64,000 bases of DNA. Source: Rhynchopus euleeides (taxonomy: Eukaryota > Euglenozoa > Diplonemea > Diplonemida > Diplonemidae). The stretch is taken from assembly GCA_963210315.1 (NCBI GenBank), contig OY723273.1, positions 434,001 through 498,000 of the forward strand, written 5' to 3'. Position numbers and translations under genes: made by a program. This document shows, in pieces, positions 23,501 to 33,960 of this stretch (its first letter is position 1; every line of letters begins with the position of its first letter). Under the pieces are notes generated by a model. It saw nothing but the letters and a program-made list of their open reading frames with translations, was not told where the DNA came from and did no database searches.

Positions 23501-24976
23501 TCGCCTCCCCCCCCCTCCTCCGCCAGGCGGTGGCCTTCTCAGCTTGCATGTTTTGAATATGGCATACGCGTTTGCCTGGGCGGGTGTGACCCTCGGGAGG
23601 GACGCAACCGCCCCCTCCATCACATCCGCGAGATAGTCCAGATTTGGGTTCCGGGCAGGGCTAGCCACCCCCCCGGGATCAGACGCTCTCCGCTGATCCG
23701 GAGGCCACCCCCCCCAGGGCGACGCCGGGCAGTCTGGAAGCCCTGGGGATTCGGGAGGTGGGGGGGTCACCCCTCGGAACTGCTGCTGCTGCTGCTGCGC
23801 ACCGCGGATCAGGGTGGCCTGCCGGGGTGTAACCCCCACCAGAGGCAGGGGCGACGCACACCCGCCCGCAACCCCAGGGGGGATGCTGCAAGGCGCAGCT
23901 GCCGACCCCTGCAGGGAGTGCTGCGCCAGGATGGTGGAGATCTGCAGCTCGCAGGGTATCAGCCCTCCCTTCCCGCCTCCACCTCCTGCGCGGAGCTTTT
24001 CAATAAGAAACTGGACCTCCTTCCAGGTGTCGTGGGAGAGGTTGACCGGAGACCCTGTGAGGTCGTCTACTTTGAGGGAGAGGAAATCCGCACCGGTCAG
24101 GCCAATCTGTTTGATGACTGGGGCCATTTCGTCGATCTTCAGGGAGAGGTTGTGGAAATTCTCCTGGAATCTGGCAGGGCTCCACTCCTCCAACCCGCTG
24201 TAATGCGTCTGGAATGTGACGAGGCTGTGGTACAGCCAGAGGGCACACCTCCACTTCGGAAGCGTCTGGGGGAGCTTCTCAAACCTCTCCGCGACGCTCC
24301 TCCACAGGCGTTTGTTATCCTTCTCCACCCGAGTCCTCTCCTTCAGCCACATCCCCACCCGGGCCTTATCCGAAACAACCGGCTCCAGCTTCGCAGCACC
24401 TCTCTTCACATCCCTCCTCCGGGGCGACCTCCTCTCAAACGGAGCAGGCACGCCCGGCCCCTGCTCGGCTGACAGCTGTCTCGACACGTCAGCGCTGTCC
24501 CTCCGGGCACCCTTTGCCTCGGATGCGTTCCCAACCCCACAGGGCCTTCCTAGAAGGGGGCGGCGGAGGCGGGACCCAGACACCTGCCGATGAGGTGCGT
24601 CGAACGCGGAAGGCCGCGCCCCTCCGCACACAGAGGAGGCGGGGCTGGCGGAGGGGGGCACTCCCGAAGGGCTCCCGGGGTACTGCTGCGGTGCTTCCCC
24701 GGGCTGCCTGGGGATCTGGGTGGTGGAGGAGGTCCGGCGCTTCCACACGGAGGTGGAGAGGTGGCTGAGTTTCCTCTGGGGCTGCGCACCGCCCCCTTGG
24801 GCCTGCGATTGCGCCTGCGCCGCCAGGTGTGGGGTGCGGGCGGAGCCCCCCTTCGGGGAGAGGCTCTCCAGAGAACTGTGGAATGGGGTGTCGCCGTGCT
24901 CCAGCAGCCCGTTCTGCATGTTGATCTGCAGCATTGTGACGGCATCACGCAGCTCGGCATTGTGGTCGACAACCAT
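20576..24976 (-). CDS. Large protein of unknown function, 1466 aa
   Basis: A single open frame running from ATG 24976 (MVVDHNAELRDAVTMLQINM). The N-terminal part has a short helical region, then basic and Pro-rich linkers. Around residues 210-330 is a folded-looking alpha-helical stretch (WLKERTRVEKDNKRLWRSV, WSPARFQENFHNLSLKIDEM). The middle (about 340-1020) is low-complexity Gly/Pro/Ser, with a Gln run and many trinucleotide-like repeats. The last roughly 400 residues are compositionally normal and helical, with repeated Leu-rich helices (TITAVVIGISSQ, VFYIFMLAIHTYHHIGRHCE, LLRQALSALVRMLSSLEVSW) that could form an armadillo/HEAT-like solenoid. I do not recognise a named family. The conserved-looking C-terminus argues for a real gene despite the disordered centre. 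Confidence 0.7.
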   Translation of the reverse strand: MVVDHNAELRDAVTMLQINMQNGLLEHGDTPFHSSLESLSPKGGSARTPHLAAQAQSQAQGGGAQPQRKLSHLSTSVWKRRTSSTTQIPRQPGEAPQQYPGSPSGVPPSASPASSVCGGARPSAFDAPHRQVSGSRLRRPLLGRPCGVGNASEAKGARRDSADVSRQLSAEQGPGVPAPFERRSPRRRDVKRGAAKLEPVVSDKARVGMWLKERTRVEKDNKRLWRSVAERFEKLPQTLPKWRCALWLYHSLVTFQTHYSGLEEWSPARFQENFHNLSLKIDEMAPVIKQIGLTGADFLSLKVDDLTGSPVNLSHDTWKEVQFLIEKLRAGGGGGKGGLIPCELQISTILAQHSLQGSAAAPCSIPPGVAGGCASPLPLVGVTPRQATLIRGAQQQQQQFRGVTPPPPESPGLPDCPASPWGGWPPDQRRASDPGGVASPARNPNLDYLADVMEGAVASLPRVTPAQANAYAIFKTCKLRRPPPGGGGGGRRFSGVVSSSISPSSPSHPTSWGSAAFIEQKLPVGGVLEWPYPTSAACDPGLLHYLMHFQKSVSGHHLAGGLNVTVLMVPIGSSLNSATAGASSSSSSPASPSGEGHGPGSAYRISHLRDSAMQHGSSFGMCGNGRSGGGVPHRNPPPPAGGSRVEADGVLRDPPAAASVAALGGGATLPPARRPQARSARCSGFDIPLIRTRLDSDEDVGLPAGGGGGGGGGGLHKTPTRGALLPTLPSGAPTIREGQLQALGNGGVPTPDEALCGAAGTPTSAPQPHNSQIGQSLRHSGGAQHPVARVKGGGDGVGVAVADSSPANLPIAFDPQGGPDGLGLTLKGHRDPAAMRHHQSGSVHTNHGTATMSQKLKALGKGPLSEVIIPPGTASQITMACCLPSMSACFCMAVERPPPVSCAQHRVDPVAKALGELIKFIEKGSVTELPGHARERPNGIDLPAAEAPFGEAVATPLATPTPEATPPPLRVVQIGAPGSPVGATRGRRPGRARRLCGMGVRKTSSSLFALKEAVLRQQEVLCRGEPTAPAQHLNGGVVSADGGDASADPPSASEFSYEDAAEVVRRNRVVPTDALMGVRGMLCGVVRIARRETKAAVLIEEMHCRFLQRRVTEAWLLSMHSLSVSFTFLEEQQQMGTKLILDLYEERMELFRSYKEIIRMKKLTEAKASWLMQKLEDPCTADITAVVIGISSQKKSKCLALVTCAHSDAPHYQLVKKQHQKHVVFYIFMLAIHTYHHIGRHCEFLQQFSLPDATSVCHAHVKDEAMTLAYLTIWDRLGNISPSSPIAFSHDLLEMFLHAHSGPGITNKVLSAVAKVSVHLKGAVVHNQPNLQSWVVRRALENVDNRMILQKAVNITCDLAETPSLLTKNFVYQQGSGKLVLAVISAVRWSDVRLLRQALSALVRMLSSLEVSWRTVVTDEGRPVVNRIVEEGRELWQHAMKHSKHKKEWVKARSLAERAQALLLRV

Positions 24977-26282
24977 GGTGGGGGGGGTGAGGGGGTTAAG
25001 GGGGTGAAGGGCGGCGGTGGAGGGAGGGGGTGGGGGGAGTGAGGTTGTGTTGTGTGTGCGTGTGCGCCCTCACCCTTGGCTCCCCATCACTCTCGCATGG
25101 GGAGGTGGGGGAGGGAGGGGGAGGGAGGGGGGGGGGGGGAGGGGCTGCGTGCTGTTTTTACGGGTATTGTGTGTGGTGGTGTGTAATGTGGATTGGGGAA
25201 AGGGGGGGAGGGGGTGCCAGCCGTGGGTTTGCTTTGGAGTGGTGTGAGGATGAGGGCGTGTGTGTGTGTGTGGTGTGTGTGTGCACCGAGCAGTGGGAAC
25301 GCAGCGAATTCAAACTTCAATATGCAGCAATCGGGGGGGAGAAGGAAGGGAGAAGGGGGCGGGGCACAATGCAAGCCTTTCAAGAATCTGCGAGACAGTG
25401 CGTACCTCCCACCCATTATATCTCCCCCCCCCCCACTCACAGAGGCTATCGCAGCCTATCGATGACATTCGATGATCCCCGCCCCCCCCACATACACCCC
25501 GCCCCGGAAACACTTTTGCATCTTTTGCGTCCCTAAACCGGGGCGCATCGCACAGATTAACCCCCCTCCCATGTTCCTTGATGCAAGCACACCGCGAATA
25601 CTGCGAAACGAAACCACTTGGCTTAGCCGAGACGGCTGCGCACAACCTGACGTGCCAATCCAGGGAGCAGCCAGGCGGTGCACACCCGGTTTCTTTGGAC
25701 CATTCGGACGACCTATATTTTTGCACCCCCCCCCCCTCCCCACCCAGGGAGTGTCCCTCCCTCCGATCTCCTTGTTCTCAAACTATAAAATACCCACCCC
25801 CACCCCGTCCCCCAAAACCCGCCGCTTGCCTGTCAAATGGGTTTTGACGACTTTGTGGCCTTGAAAAAGCTGTGAAATCAAAGAACAGAACCACACCGAC
25901 TCTTCGTTAAGGTGCTCAAAAAAAATCCTTCTGCATCTCTAGGCGAAAGTCCAACTTGCTGATCACTTTCGTTATACGAGGGGGACGGGGAGGTATTTCT
26001 GTGGTTGGAAGGGAGAGGGAGGGCGCCCCCCGTGTGCGCCACACATGCTTCTTTGCGTTGGCTGACGCCTGCTGATGCGTGCCCGGGGCTTCAGGGGGGC
26101 GAGGGAACAGCACAGCCAGCAGCACACTGCCAAATATTTGAGAGATGGGATGGGGATGTGTTCATGACACACTGCGAGACTGTGTTTCTTCCGGCAAAAT
26201 GAACAAAGAAAAGAAACGGGGGGCGGGGGGGGCGGGGGGGGGAATGGCCCGGGGATGGGGCCCGTGGGGGGGGTGGGGGGGC
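24977..26282. other. Spacer with dense G/C runs
   Basis: Contains poly(G) at 25130-25139, (GT)n near 25258-25280, poly(C) at 25427-25436 and poly(G)-rich DNA at 26218-26282 leading into the 418-bp element. No gene is seen. Confidence 0.5.
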
Positions 26283-26700
26283 TAGGCTGTGCTATACGTT
26301 CCACCCCCCCAGCGTATAACGTATTATACGTATTATACGTTGAGCGTATTATACGTTAAAATACGTATTATACGTTCAGGCAATACTGCACAGGCATCCA
26401 CGATGCGACTCACACCGGACTTTGGGTTCGTGGCGTCGTTCGTCAGCACTTCGACAGCGTCTCACGCCTTGTCGGTGCGGTTGCGCTTCTCACCTGATAT
26501 CGTTACACACCCACATGCACTTCAGCTGACTGGGGATGCAGTGAGAGTCACACTCAACAAGGATATCAAGGTCACACTCCAAGTCCAGCCACGGACAGCC
26601 ACTCTGTACGGTGTATGCAAAAATGGGGTGAAAATCTGGAGCGTATAATACGTATTATACGTATTATACGTATAGCGTATTATACGTATAGTGCAGCCTA
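26283..26700. mobile_element. 418-bp TATACG-repeat inverted element, copy 1
   Basis: The ends are TA-GGCTGTGCTATACG and CGTATAGTGCAGCC-TA, giving imperfect inverted repeats of about 13 bp, each followed by subterminal arrays of ACGTATTATACGT-type repeats that are themselves inverted. The TA flanks suggest a TA target duplication. The unique centre (about 26390-26640) is open for 119 codons (phrases MRLTPDFGFVASF, VTLNKDIKVTLQVQ), but no transposase motif is visible. Copy 2 at 52997-53414 appears identical throughout. A diverged relative of the centre lies at 58600-58690. The element is embedded in a G-rich run. Confidence 0.7.
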
Positions 26701-29700
26701 GGTGGGGGGGTGGGGGTGGGGTGGCGGAGAGAGGGGCGGCCATCGCCTGACCCCAGGCGACTTGCAACAAAATCGGGCGGCTCCAAAAAATATCATTCGT
26801 TGAGCGCCCGTTTGCTGTTCGGCGGGGGTGGTGGTTGGTGGGGATGGGGGAAGGGGGAAAGATAGGAACTGGCTCATTGCCCCCCCACCTGCACTTTAGA
26901 ACCTTCCCATCTGTATGTTATATACCCTCCCCCCTCCACTCCCTCCCCTGGCCCCATCTCTTCCCTTCAACACTCCACAACACACACACATACACATTCT
27001 CTCTCTTCCCATCCCCTCCCACGACTGAGAAGACAAAGGCTCGGTAGTGAACACAACCTCAAAGCCAGACAATCCGGCAAAAACCGGTAGCAGCTCGTGC
27101 GTGTGGGTGTGTGGGAAACTGAAGCGGGGGAAGGAGGGGTTTGATCGTCGAGAGGGAATGGAAAAGTAAATCTCCCAGAACCTTCTCGCAATGTTAGTCC
27201 TTTTTGTAGTCAGGGGAAGGGGGGGTGGGGGAGGGGCGCAAAGTTGTGTTATTATAGACTGAACTTTCCCGTCGGTAGAAATCATCGGGAGGGGGGGGGG
27301 GGGAGGGTGCAGTATTTAAAGAGAGGGGGGGGTGGGTGGGTGGGTGGGTGGGTGGGTGGTCAAAAGAGCGGGACAAACGGACCGGGATTAATCAGACAAG
27401 GGGATGTGATGGGTGATGGGATAGGGGGCAGACGGGGGATGGAGGGGGTGAGAGAGATGGAGGGGAACACTGAATCTAAATCGTAAGCGAGCATAGCCCA
27501 CCGTCGAAGCTAGCATGGTTTGCAGGAAGGGGGGTGGTGAACCAGCATGCCCTTCTTTTTGTTGTTTTTTTTTTCATTCGGTGTTCCGCTGTTTGTCTGT
27601 CTGTTTGGTTTTTTTTGCTGAAAGATGCGCTGCCCTGCAACGTTGCAAAGGAAAACTGTGCCCCCCCCCCCCCCTCTCAAGTGTGCAAACCCTTTTGCAG
27701 AACATCGTGCGTGAGGTGTATTCCCACGATCGATGAATCACCCTCTTGACTCTTTCCTCCGAGATCTCTTCAGGGTTTGCAACACAACACACAGTTGTTT
27801 TTTTTGGCCTTTATCGCTATACCACGAATCCACCCACTGGGATGAGATACGGATGGGTGGTTGTAATGTAGAGAAGTGAGGTCCAGAGTTGGGAGGGGTG
27901 GGGCGATGGCGTATCGTATACACCCTTTTTTTAGCTGATGGGAACGGATATTCAGAAGTGGGGGGGTGTGGGGGAAGGGGGGGGGGGGGAGGAGGCGGAG
28001 GGCCGAAGATCGTCAGAAAAAACGCAACGAGAGAGAGAGAGAGGCACACACACAGACACGCGGAACAGAGCTGGAGCGGAGAGCGCATTGCCGCTGCAGC
28101 CCCCGTTCTCCCCTTTCGCTTTTGGTATTGTCGACAAACTAAGCCTGATCGGCTCTATTGAGTCGGACAATATTTTTTGCCCCCCATTTCTTTTGATATT
28201 GACGGTGCCTCTCCTCGGGATTTCTGATGATTGTGGGGGTGGGACCAGGGCAGGTGGTGTGCACAATATCAGCCAGAAGGCGTTGTGCTCCAACATCCCC
28301 TTTTTACTTTTCGTTGATTTGCGGTCTCGACAAATCGCGAGCTGGGCTCGATCTGTGATCCCCTTTTGACGCCCTGTCTGCCGCAGGCGACATAAAAGGG
28401 CACCTTTTTGGAAAGCGTATCCACGCCATGTCGGGATAACACGTGAATGTTTTTTTATAGCAGTGCAGATCACACCGGGAGAGCACTCTGCTTTTGATGA
28501 CATTACACTGCACCACACACACCAGCTGCAGTGTGCGCTCTGATCGACCCACATCCAAACCCCCCCCCCCCCATTTTCAACGCCTGATCAACACCCACAA
28601 AACACCCGCACATCCCCACCTCCACCCCCGAGGGAATGGAATGGTGGAGGAGATGGGCGGGGGGGAAAGGTGGGTGAAGGGAGGCAATGACCCTTTGTTA
28701 TGCTTTTGTTTTTTTGAGATAGCAATGCGAGGTTAGGTTTTAAGTTGTACCCCCCCCCCCCCCCCGCCCCCCTCCCCCCACCCACCCGCCCACACAACAC
28801 ATTCGGGGAGCCCGAAGTTTAAGCGATAAGTAAACCCCCCCCCCCCCAGGGAGGAGGGCGGCAAAGAGCAGAGAAACGAGAAGGATTAGAGTGTCAACAT
28901 CCCTTCACTCTGCAGGGTAAACGTGAGCAAGTGGGAGAGGCATAGGATCTGCGGCTCAGGCTGTTGTTTTTTGTCTGTATTTGCGCCCACCACCAATCTT
29001 AGTCCCCTGTGCAACCCCGCGTTTTCCCACTTCCTTCTGCACCGGATGAGACCTACCGGGGGCCTTCGCTCTGTGTCAAAGTGTGTCAAATTGTGTCACT
29101 TTGCAGCCAATTTGTGAGGCAGTTCACCATTTCTCACTTCTCTGCATTTCTGAGCAAAGGCCCCCCACCTGCCCCATTTTACTACGCGACGAGTGTCCAC
29201 ACAAACACAGAAAACACACACACACACACACCCTGGGCACCAAGCTTTCACAAAACCGAGGTTTTGTTTAGGGTTATTTGGGGGTGGGGGTGGGGAGAGA
29301 GAGAGAGAGAGAGGGGGGGAAAAGATGCAGTTAGTGCTGGCCATTGCCTGGTTCAACGGCTTGGGCAGAGTGGCTCTGGCGATCCGCGCGATACTGGCAG
29401 AGAGCATGAGATGTGTGGGGAGGAAAGTGACACAGAGGGGGGTTTGATTGTCGAGGGTGAAAGGCAATGTTAGTCCTTTTTGTAGCCACCACACCGGATG
29501 TGCTGTGCAGGGTGGATCAATGCGCAATAGGAGGGTGTAGTAGTGCCACAGAGGGGAACAAAGGGGCCTCCGCTCGGGAGTGCAGAAAAGTGCATCGGTT
29601 CTCGTGCGTTCGTCTCTCGTGGATTTTCTGTACGATGCGGGTCCGCTAATCCAACGCAGCAAACGCAGAATAGTGAGAAAAGGTGAGCTGCTTCACAACA

Positions 29701-29845
29701 CTGGGTTGCAGACTGACACAGTTTCCACACGCGGTGTGGCACAGAGAGAGGAAGGGAAGCTCTGGGGGTGCCTTCGGCAGCGGCAAGGTTTCCTTTCCAG
29801 GCTCAATCAGCAGAGTTGGTTTCTTTTTCTTTTTTTTTTGGGGAG
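26701..29845. other. Repeat-rich intergenic stretch
   Basis: No gene is supported. It holds (GGGT)n at 27326-27359, poly(G)/poly(C) runs (27290-27303, 27661-27674, 27979-27990, 28561-28572, 28750-28765), two members of a GATCGTCGAGAG repeat family (27147-27220 and a shorter one at 29447-29490) and mini inverted elements at 29052-29166 and, reversed, about 29640-29735. Confidence 0.55.
29052..29166. mobile_element. About 115-bp mini inverted-repeat element
   Basis: Starts GGGGGCCTTCGCTC and ends GAGCAAAGGCCCCCC, which are inverted repeats with one mismatch. The core has repeated GTGTCA words, GCAGCC and TTTCTGCATTTCTGA. Related copies lie at 55497-55591, about 29640-29735 (reversed), and partially at 35340-35400 and 15260-15290. 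It is too short to code for anything and has the form of a MITE. Confidence 0.55.
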
Positions 29846-29853
29846 GTCGATGC

Positions 29854-32800
29854 CAGGGCATTTTATAGGGGCGAAATCTACGCTCATTTGGGCTTAAATG
29901 TGAGGCGTCCCCCGATTTTTTGACGGACCCCCCGGCAAGCGATACTTGTGGTGAATGGGTCACCTCCCGGTTCCTCTCTCAGGGATCAGTGATCGGGTCC
30001 AGCCTCGGGTGCCGGAGGTTAGTCCAAAAAATAGATTTCGGGGCCGATTTCCGCAGACCCGGGCGCGCAAGGACTTGGATACAATACAGGCACATGCCAC
30101 AGGGGGGTCTGGGGGGCGGAGCCCCCCAGCCGCCGGAGGCCACGGTAGTGAACATCTGCTTCTTCCGGGCGTTCCGGGCTGTTCCTTGCGTGTACAGATT
30201 CTGCATGAGCTGCTGCGTCCTCCTGAGGCTACTGAGGGTGGCCTGCAGTCTATTCCCTGATGTAACCTCAAAGGGTTTGGGTATAGGTATACAGCACAGG
30301 GGGGTCTGGGGGGCGAAGCCCCCCAGCCGCCGGAGGCCACGGTAGTGAGCATCTGTTCCTCTGGCATACGATCCTGCCTCCCGAGGGTGGTCTGTATTCC
30401 ATTCCCTGATGTCACCCCAAAGGGTTTGGGGTGACTAAAGACAGGCGTACGGCACAGGGGGGTCTGGGGGGCGGAGCCCCCCAGCCGCCGGAGGCCACGG
30501 TAGTGAACGTCCGTCCCTTCGCGGCCTGCGTTTTCTCGGGGTTTGACAAAGAAACTGGACAGAAAAACGGTCGGGTAAGTTGCTCGCGGTCTGTGGGCAT
30601 GAGTCCACTCTCATCTGCGAGGCTGCCCAGCCGCCACCAGTTTTCCACCCCCCCGGATTTTTTCCCGGAAATCTTTTTTTTTTCCTTAAATGTGAGCCAG
30701 GGCATTAGTTTGACCTTCCCGACGGAGCCTGAAACCTGGTTACCCTGGTTATGACCCACCAAATATTTTCGCTCGGGCGCTTCGCGCCCGAGCGCCTCCT
30801 GCGCCGTTGTGACCGCGGCGTGCTATTATCTGTCTCCCCACCCCCAGGTTATGTATAGTCTCTACTTCCCCCGGGTTTGTGAGAGGTGTCAGACACAGCA
30901 CACAATTCGCGCTGGTGCCAGGAGGATAACCCATCTACACGCGTGGAGTTGCGCCCCGGGTTTCCCACCACCCATGGTGTTGCACCAGTCAGTGGCGAAG
31001 GACACGACGCGGTTCCAGAATCTGTCCCCAGGGATTCTGTCTGCTCCAGCAGAATGCTGCAGATGTTGGCCGCATTCCGGCTGTTGCAGTCTTACGGCAC
31101 GTTACGGGTCGATCACACACGAATCCGGGTCGCATGCTGGCTCACCTTCGTCGTGGCCTGGGTTTCGTCGGTGAGGGACGGCGCAGAAGGGGGCTGTACA
31201 ATCTTGGCCTGCATCTGCCGCCGAATGACAGATGCAGGTCGTGTCGTACTATTGCTGCTTGGTGGGGCTAGCGCAGCAGGTTACTTGGTCAGGGAAACCC
31301 CCGGTTCCGAGCCAGATTTTTGACTTTTTTTTATTTTTTGAAATAACCAGTTTTCTCCAAATCCTGGTTATCATAACCGGATAACCAGCCCAAACTAATG
31401 CCCTGAGTAACAGGGACTGTACTCCACCTTTTTCCTCGATTTTTTTTATGGTGAATTGTTTTGGTCTCGAAAAAGCGCGTTTTCGCCATGTTTCGAAAAT
31501 CCGGGGGGGTGCAAAAAAACTGGGCTGCGTAACACAACCTGGAGAGGCCTTCCAAATTTACATAAATAGCCCCACTATCGCCAGAAAAATTTTTTTCGGA
31601 AAAAAAAATATTCTCGGAAACGGCCAGAGCAGCGCGTTTCACGACAACAATTTTTTCGAAAAAAGTCCAAAATTGAAAAATTTTCCTGCCGAGACCAAAT
31701 ATGGAGTCCACCTATTTCCAGGTTTTTGGTGGTTTTTGGCCACCCGGGGGTCCTGCATCTGTGGCCACAGAAATGGCCTCGAAAGACCCCCAGGCACCCA
31801 AAAAACGTGTTTCTGGAAAGATATGTCCCAAAACTGCCCGAAAGTCACACCTGGGTCTGGTGACCCGACCTCACAGACCCTGCATTTTACACCTTTTTCA
31901 CCGGAATATTGGGTCAGCAGGCAAATTTCGAATTTTTTGGAATTTTTCAGAAAATCTTGGCATCGTGGAATGCGCTGTCCCCGTTCTGCCCGAAAAACGC
32001 ATTTTTCGGACTTTTTTCTCAGATCTGGGGGTCTGGTTCAGATGTGTGGTTGGGCCCTATAACCGCCCAAGAATATTTTGGGTGGTCATTGCGAGTGGCC
32101 GGCCGTGAAAAAAAAATATTTTTTTTCTCAAAAAAAAGTTGATTCTCGGATCGTTCTGAAACAACGCAGTTCACCATAAAAAGAAATTCTGATTTTGGTG
32201 GAGTGGAAAAATCCTTACTGGGGAAGGTGGCCAAAATCCCGGATTTTGGGTGAATTAAGTCGCCCCCCCACCGGTCTCAAAAGGTTAAATGTGAGGGATC
32301 GCCTCAGTTTAGACCCCCTATAATATGCTCTGAATGTGAGGACAGGGCATTTTATAGGGGCGAAATCTACGCTCATTTGGGCTTAAATGTGAGGCGTTCC
32401 CCGATTTTTTGACGGACCCCCCGGCAAGCGAGTCTTGTGGTGAATGGGTCACCTCCGGGTTCCTCTCTCAGGGATCAGTACTCGGGTCCAGCCTCGGGTG
32501 CCGGAGGTTAGTCCAAAAAATGGATTTTCGTCGGGAGCGATCTGCCGCAGACCGGGCGCGCAAGGACTTGTATACAGTACAGGCACACGCCACAGGGGGG
32601 TCTGGGGGGCGGAGCCCCCCAGCCGCCGGAGGCCACGGTAGTGAACATCTGTTCCTTCCGGGCGTACAGATTCCGGGCTGTTCCTTGCGTGGGTACAGAT
32701 TCTGCATGAGCTGGCTGCGTCCTCCTGAGGCTACTGAGGGTGGTCTGCATTCCATTCCCTGATGTAACCTCAAAGGGTTTGGGTACAGGTATGCAACACA

Positions 32801-33604
32801 GGGGGGTCTGGGGGGCGGAGCCCCCCAGCCGCCGGAGGCCACGGTAGTGAACGTCCGCCCCTTCGCGGCCTGCGTTTTCTCGGGGTTTGACAAAGAAACT
32901 GGACAGAAAAACGGTCGGGTAAGTTGCTCGCAGTCTGTGGGCATGAGTCCACTCTCAGCTGCCGGGCTGCCCAGCCGCCACCAGTTTTTTCCCCCCCGGA
33001 TTTTTCCCGGAAATCTTTTTTTTTTCCCCTTAAATGTGAGGCAGGGCATTTTATAGGGGCGAAATCTACGCTCATTTGGGCTTAAATGTGAGGCGTTCCC
33101 CGATTTTTTGACGGACCCCCCCGGCAAGCGAGTCTTGTGGTGAATGGGTCACCTCCCGGTTCCACTCTCAGGGATCCGTGCTCGGGTCCAGCCTCGGGTG
33201 CCGGAGGTTAGTCCAAAAAATGGATTTCGGGACCGATCTGACGCAGACCCGGACGTGCAAGGACTTACATACAGGCACATGCCACAGGGGGGTCTGGGGG
33301 GCGGAGCCCCCCAGCCGCCGGAGGCCACGGTAGTGAACATCCGTCCCTTCACGGCCTGCGTTTTCTCGGGGTTTGACAAAGAAACTGGACAGAAAAACGG
33401 TCGGGTAAGTTGCTCGCAGTCTGTGGGCATGAGTCCACTCTCACCTGCGAGGCTGCCCAGCCGCCACCAGTTTTCCACCCCCCGGATTTTTCCCGGAAAT
33501 CCTTTTTTTTCCTTAAATGTGAGGATTGGCCTCACTTTAGACCCCCTATAAAATGCTCTGATGTGAGGGATCGCCTCAGTTTAGACCCCCTATAATATGC
33601 TCTG
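29854..33604. mobile_element. hAT-like composite element with 8-bp target duplication
   Basis: The left end is CAGGGCATTTTATAGGGG (29854) and the right end CCCCTATAATATGCTCTG (33604), an inverted pair starting CAG. The 8 bp GTCGATGC occur directly before the left end (29846-29853) and directly after the right end (33605-33612), a perfect hAT-type duplication. Inside, the same termini recur near 32318-32334, 32344-32361, 33042-33059 and 33532-33552, and a block beginning GACGGACCCC recurs at 29920, 32410 and 33110, so the element is a nested or tandem composite. Six copies of the GGCGGAGCCCCCC hairpin repeat lie inside. No transposase is seen. Confidence 0.75.
30698..31405. mobile_element. Nested insert with CAGGGCATTAGTTTG ends
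   Basis: CAGGGCATTAGTTTG at 30698-30712 is exactly mirrored by CAAACTAATGCCCTG at 31391-31405, a 15-bp inverted repeat that starts CAGGG like the surrounding hAT-like element. It carries a GAA-loop hairpin at 30771-30793 and CTGGTTA-type repeats near both ends. No 8-bp duplication is visible at its edges. A further inverted structure follows (ACTCCACC and ATGGTGAA blocks near 31420-31460, mirrored near 32170-32210). Confidence 0.55.
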
Positions 33605-33960
33605 GTCGATGCCCTCCGGCCCGACGTGCTAGACGGCCAGGCTGTGTGACGTGCACAATATTGCCAGAAGGCGAAGCGTTATTTTTTTTCACCCCGGCGG
33701 TTTTCTCCGACAATATTGGAGGGGAAAACGTACCAAAAGAGAGAAACTTTTCGAACACGCCGTTTTGAACTTTTCGAAGGCACCGGAGCGAAGACTCCCA
33801 GAGCGAGCTGTTTGAAGCGGGTTGAAATCAGAGTGGATGAGAGAGTGGGCGGGCAGCACGCCAGCGGCACGCTGTCAAGTCATTTGAAAGAGAGAGAGAG
33901 AGAGAGAGAGAGACCACCACGCACCGGCTGCTCCGCTGCGGCACCTGCAGCTCCTCCAAC

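Noticed and set aside
29955-33551. Many overlapping frames encoding GGGAPQPPEATVVN-like peptides
   Set aside because: They are translations of the dispersed hairpin repeat and shift frame between copies.
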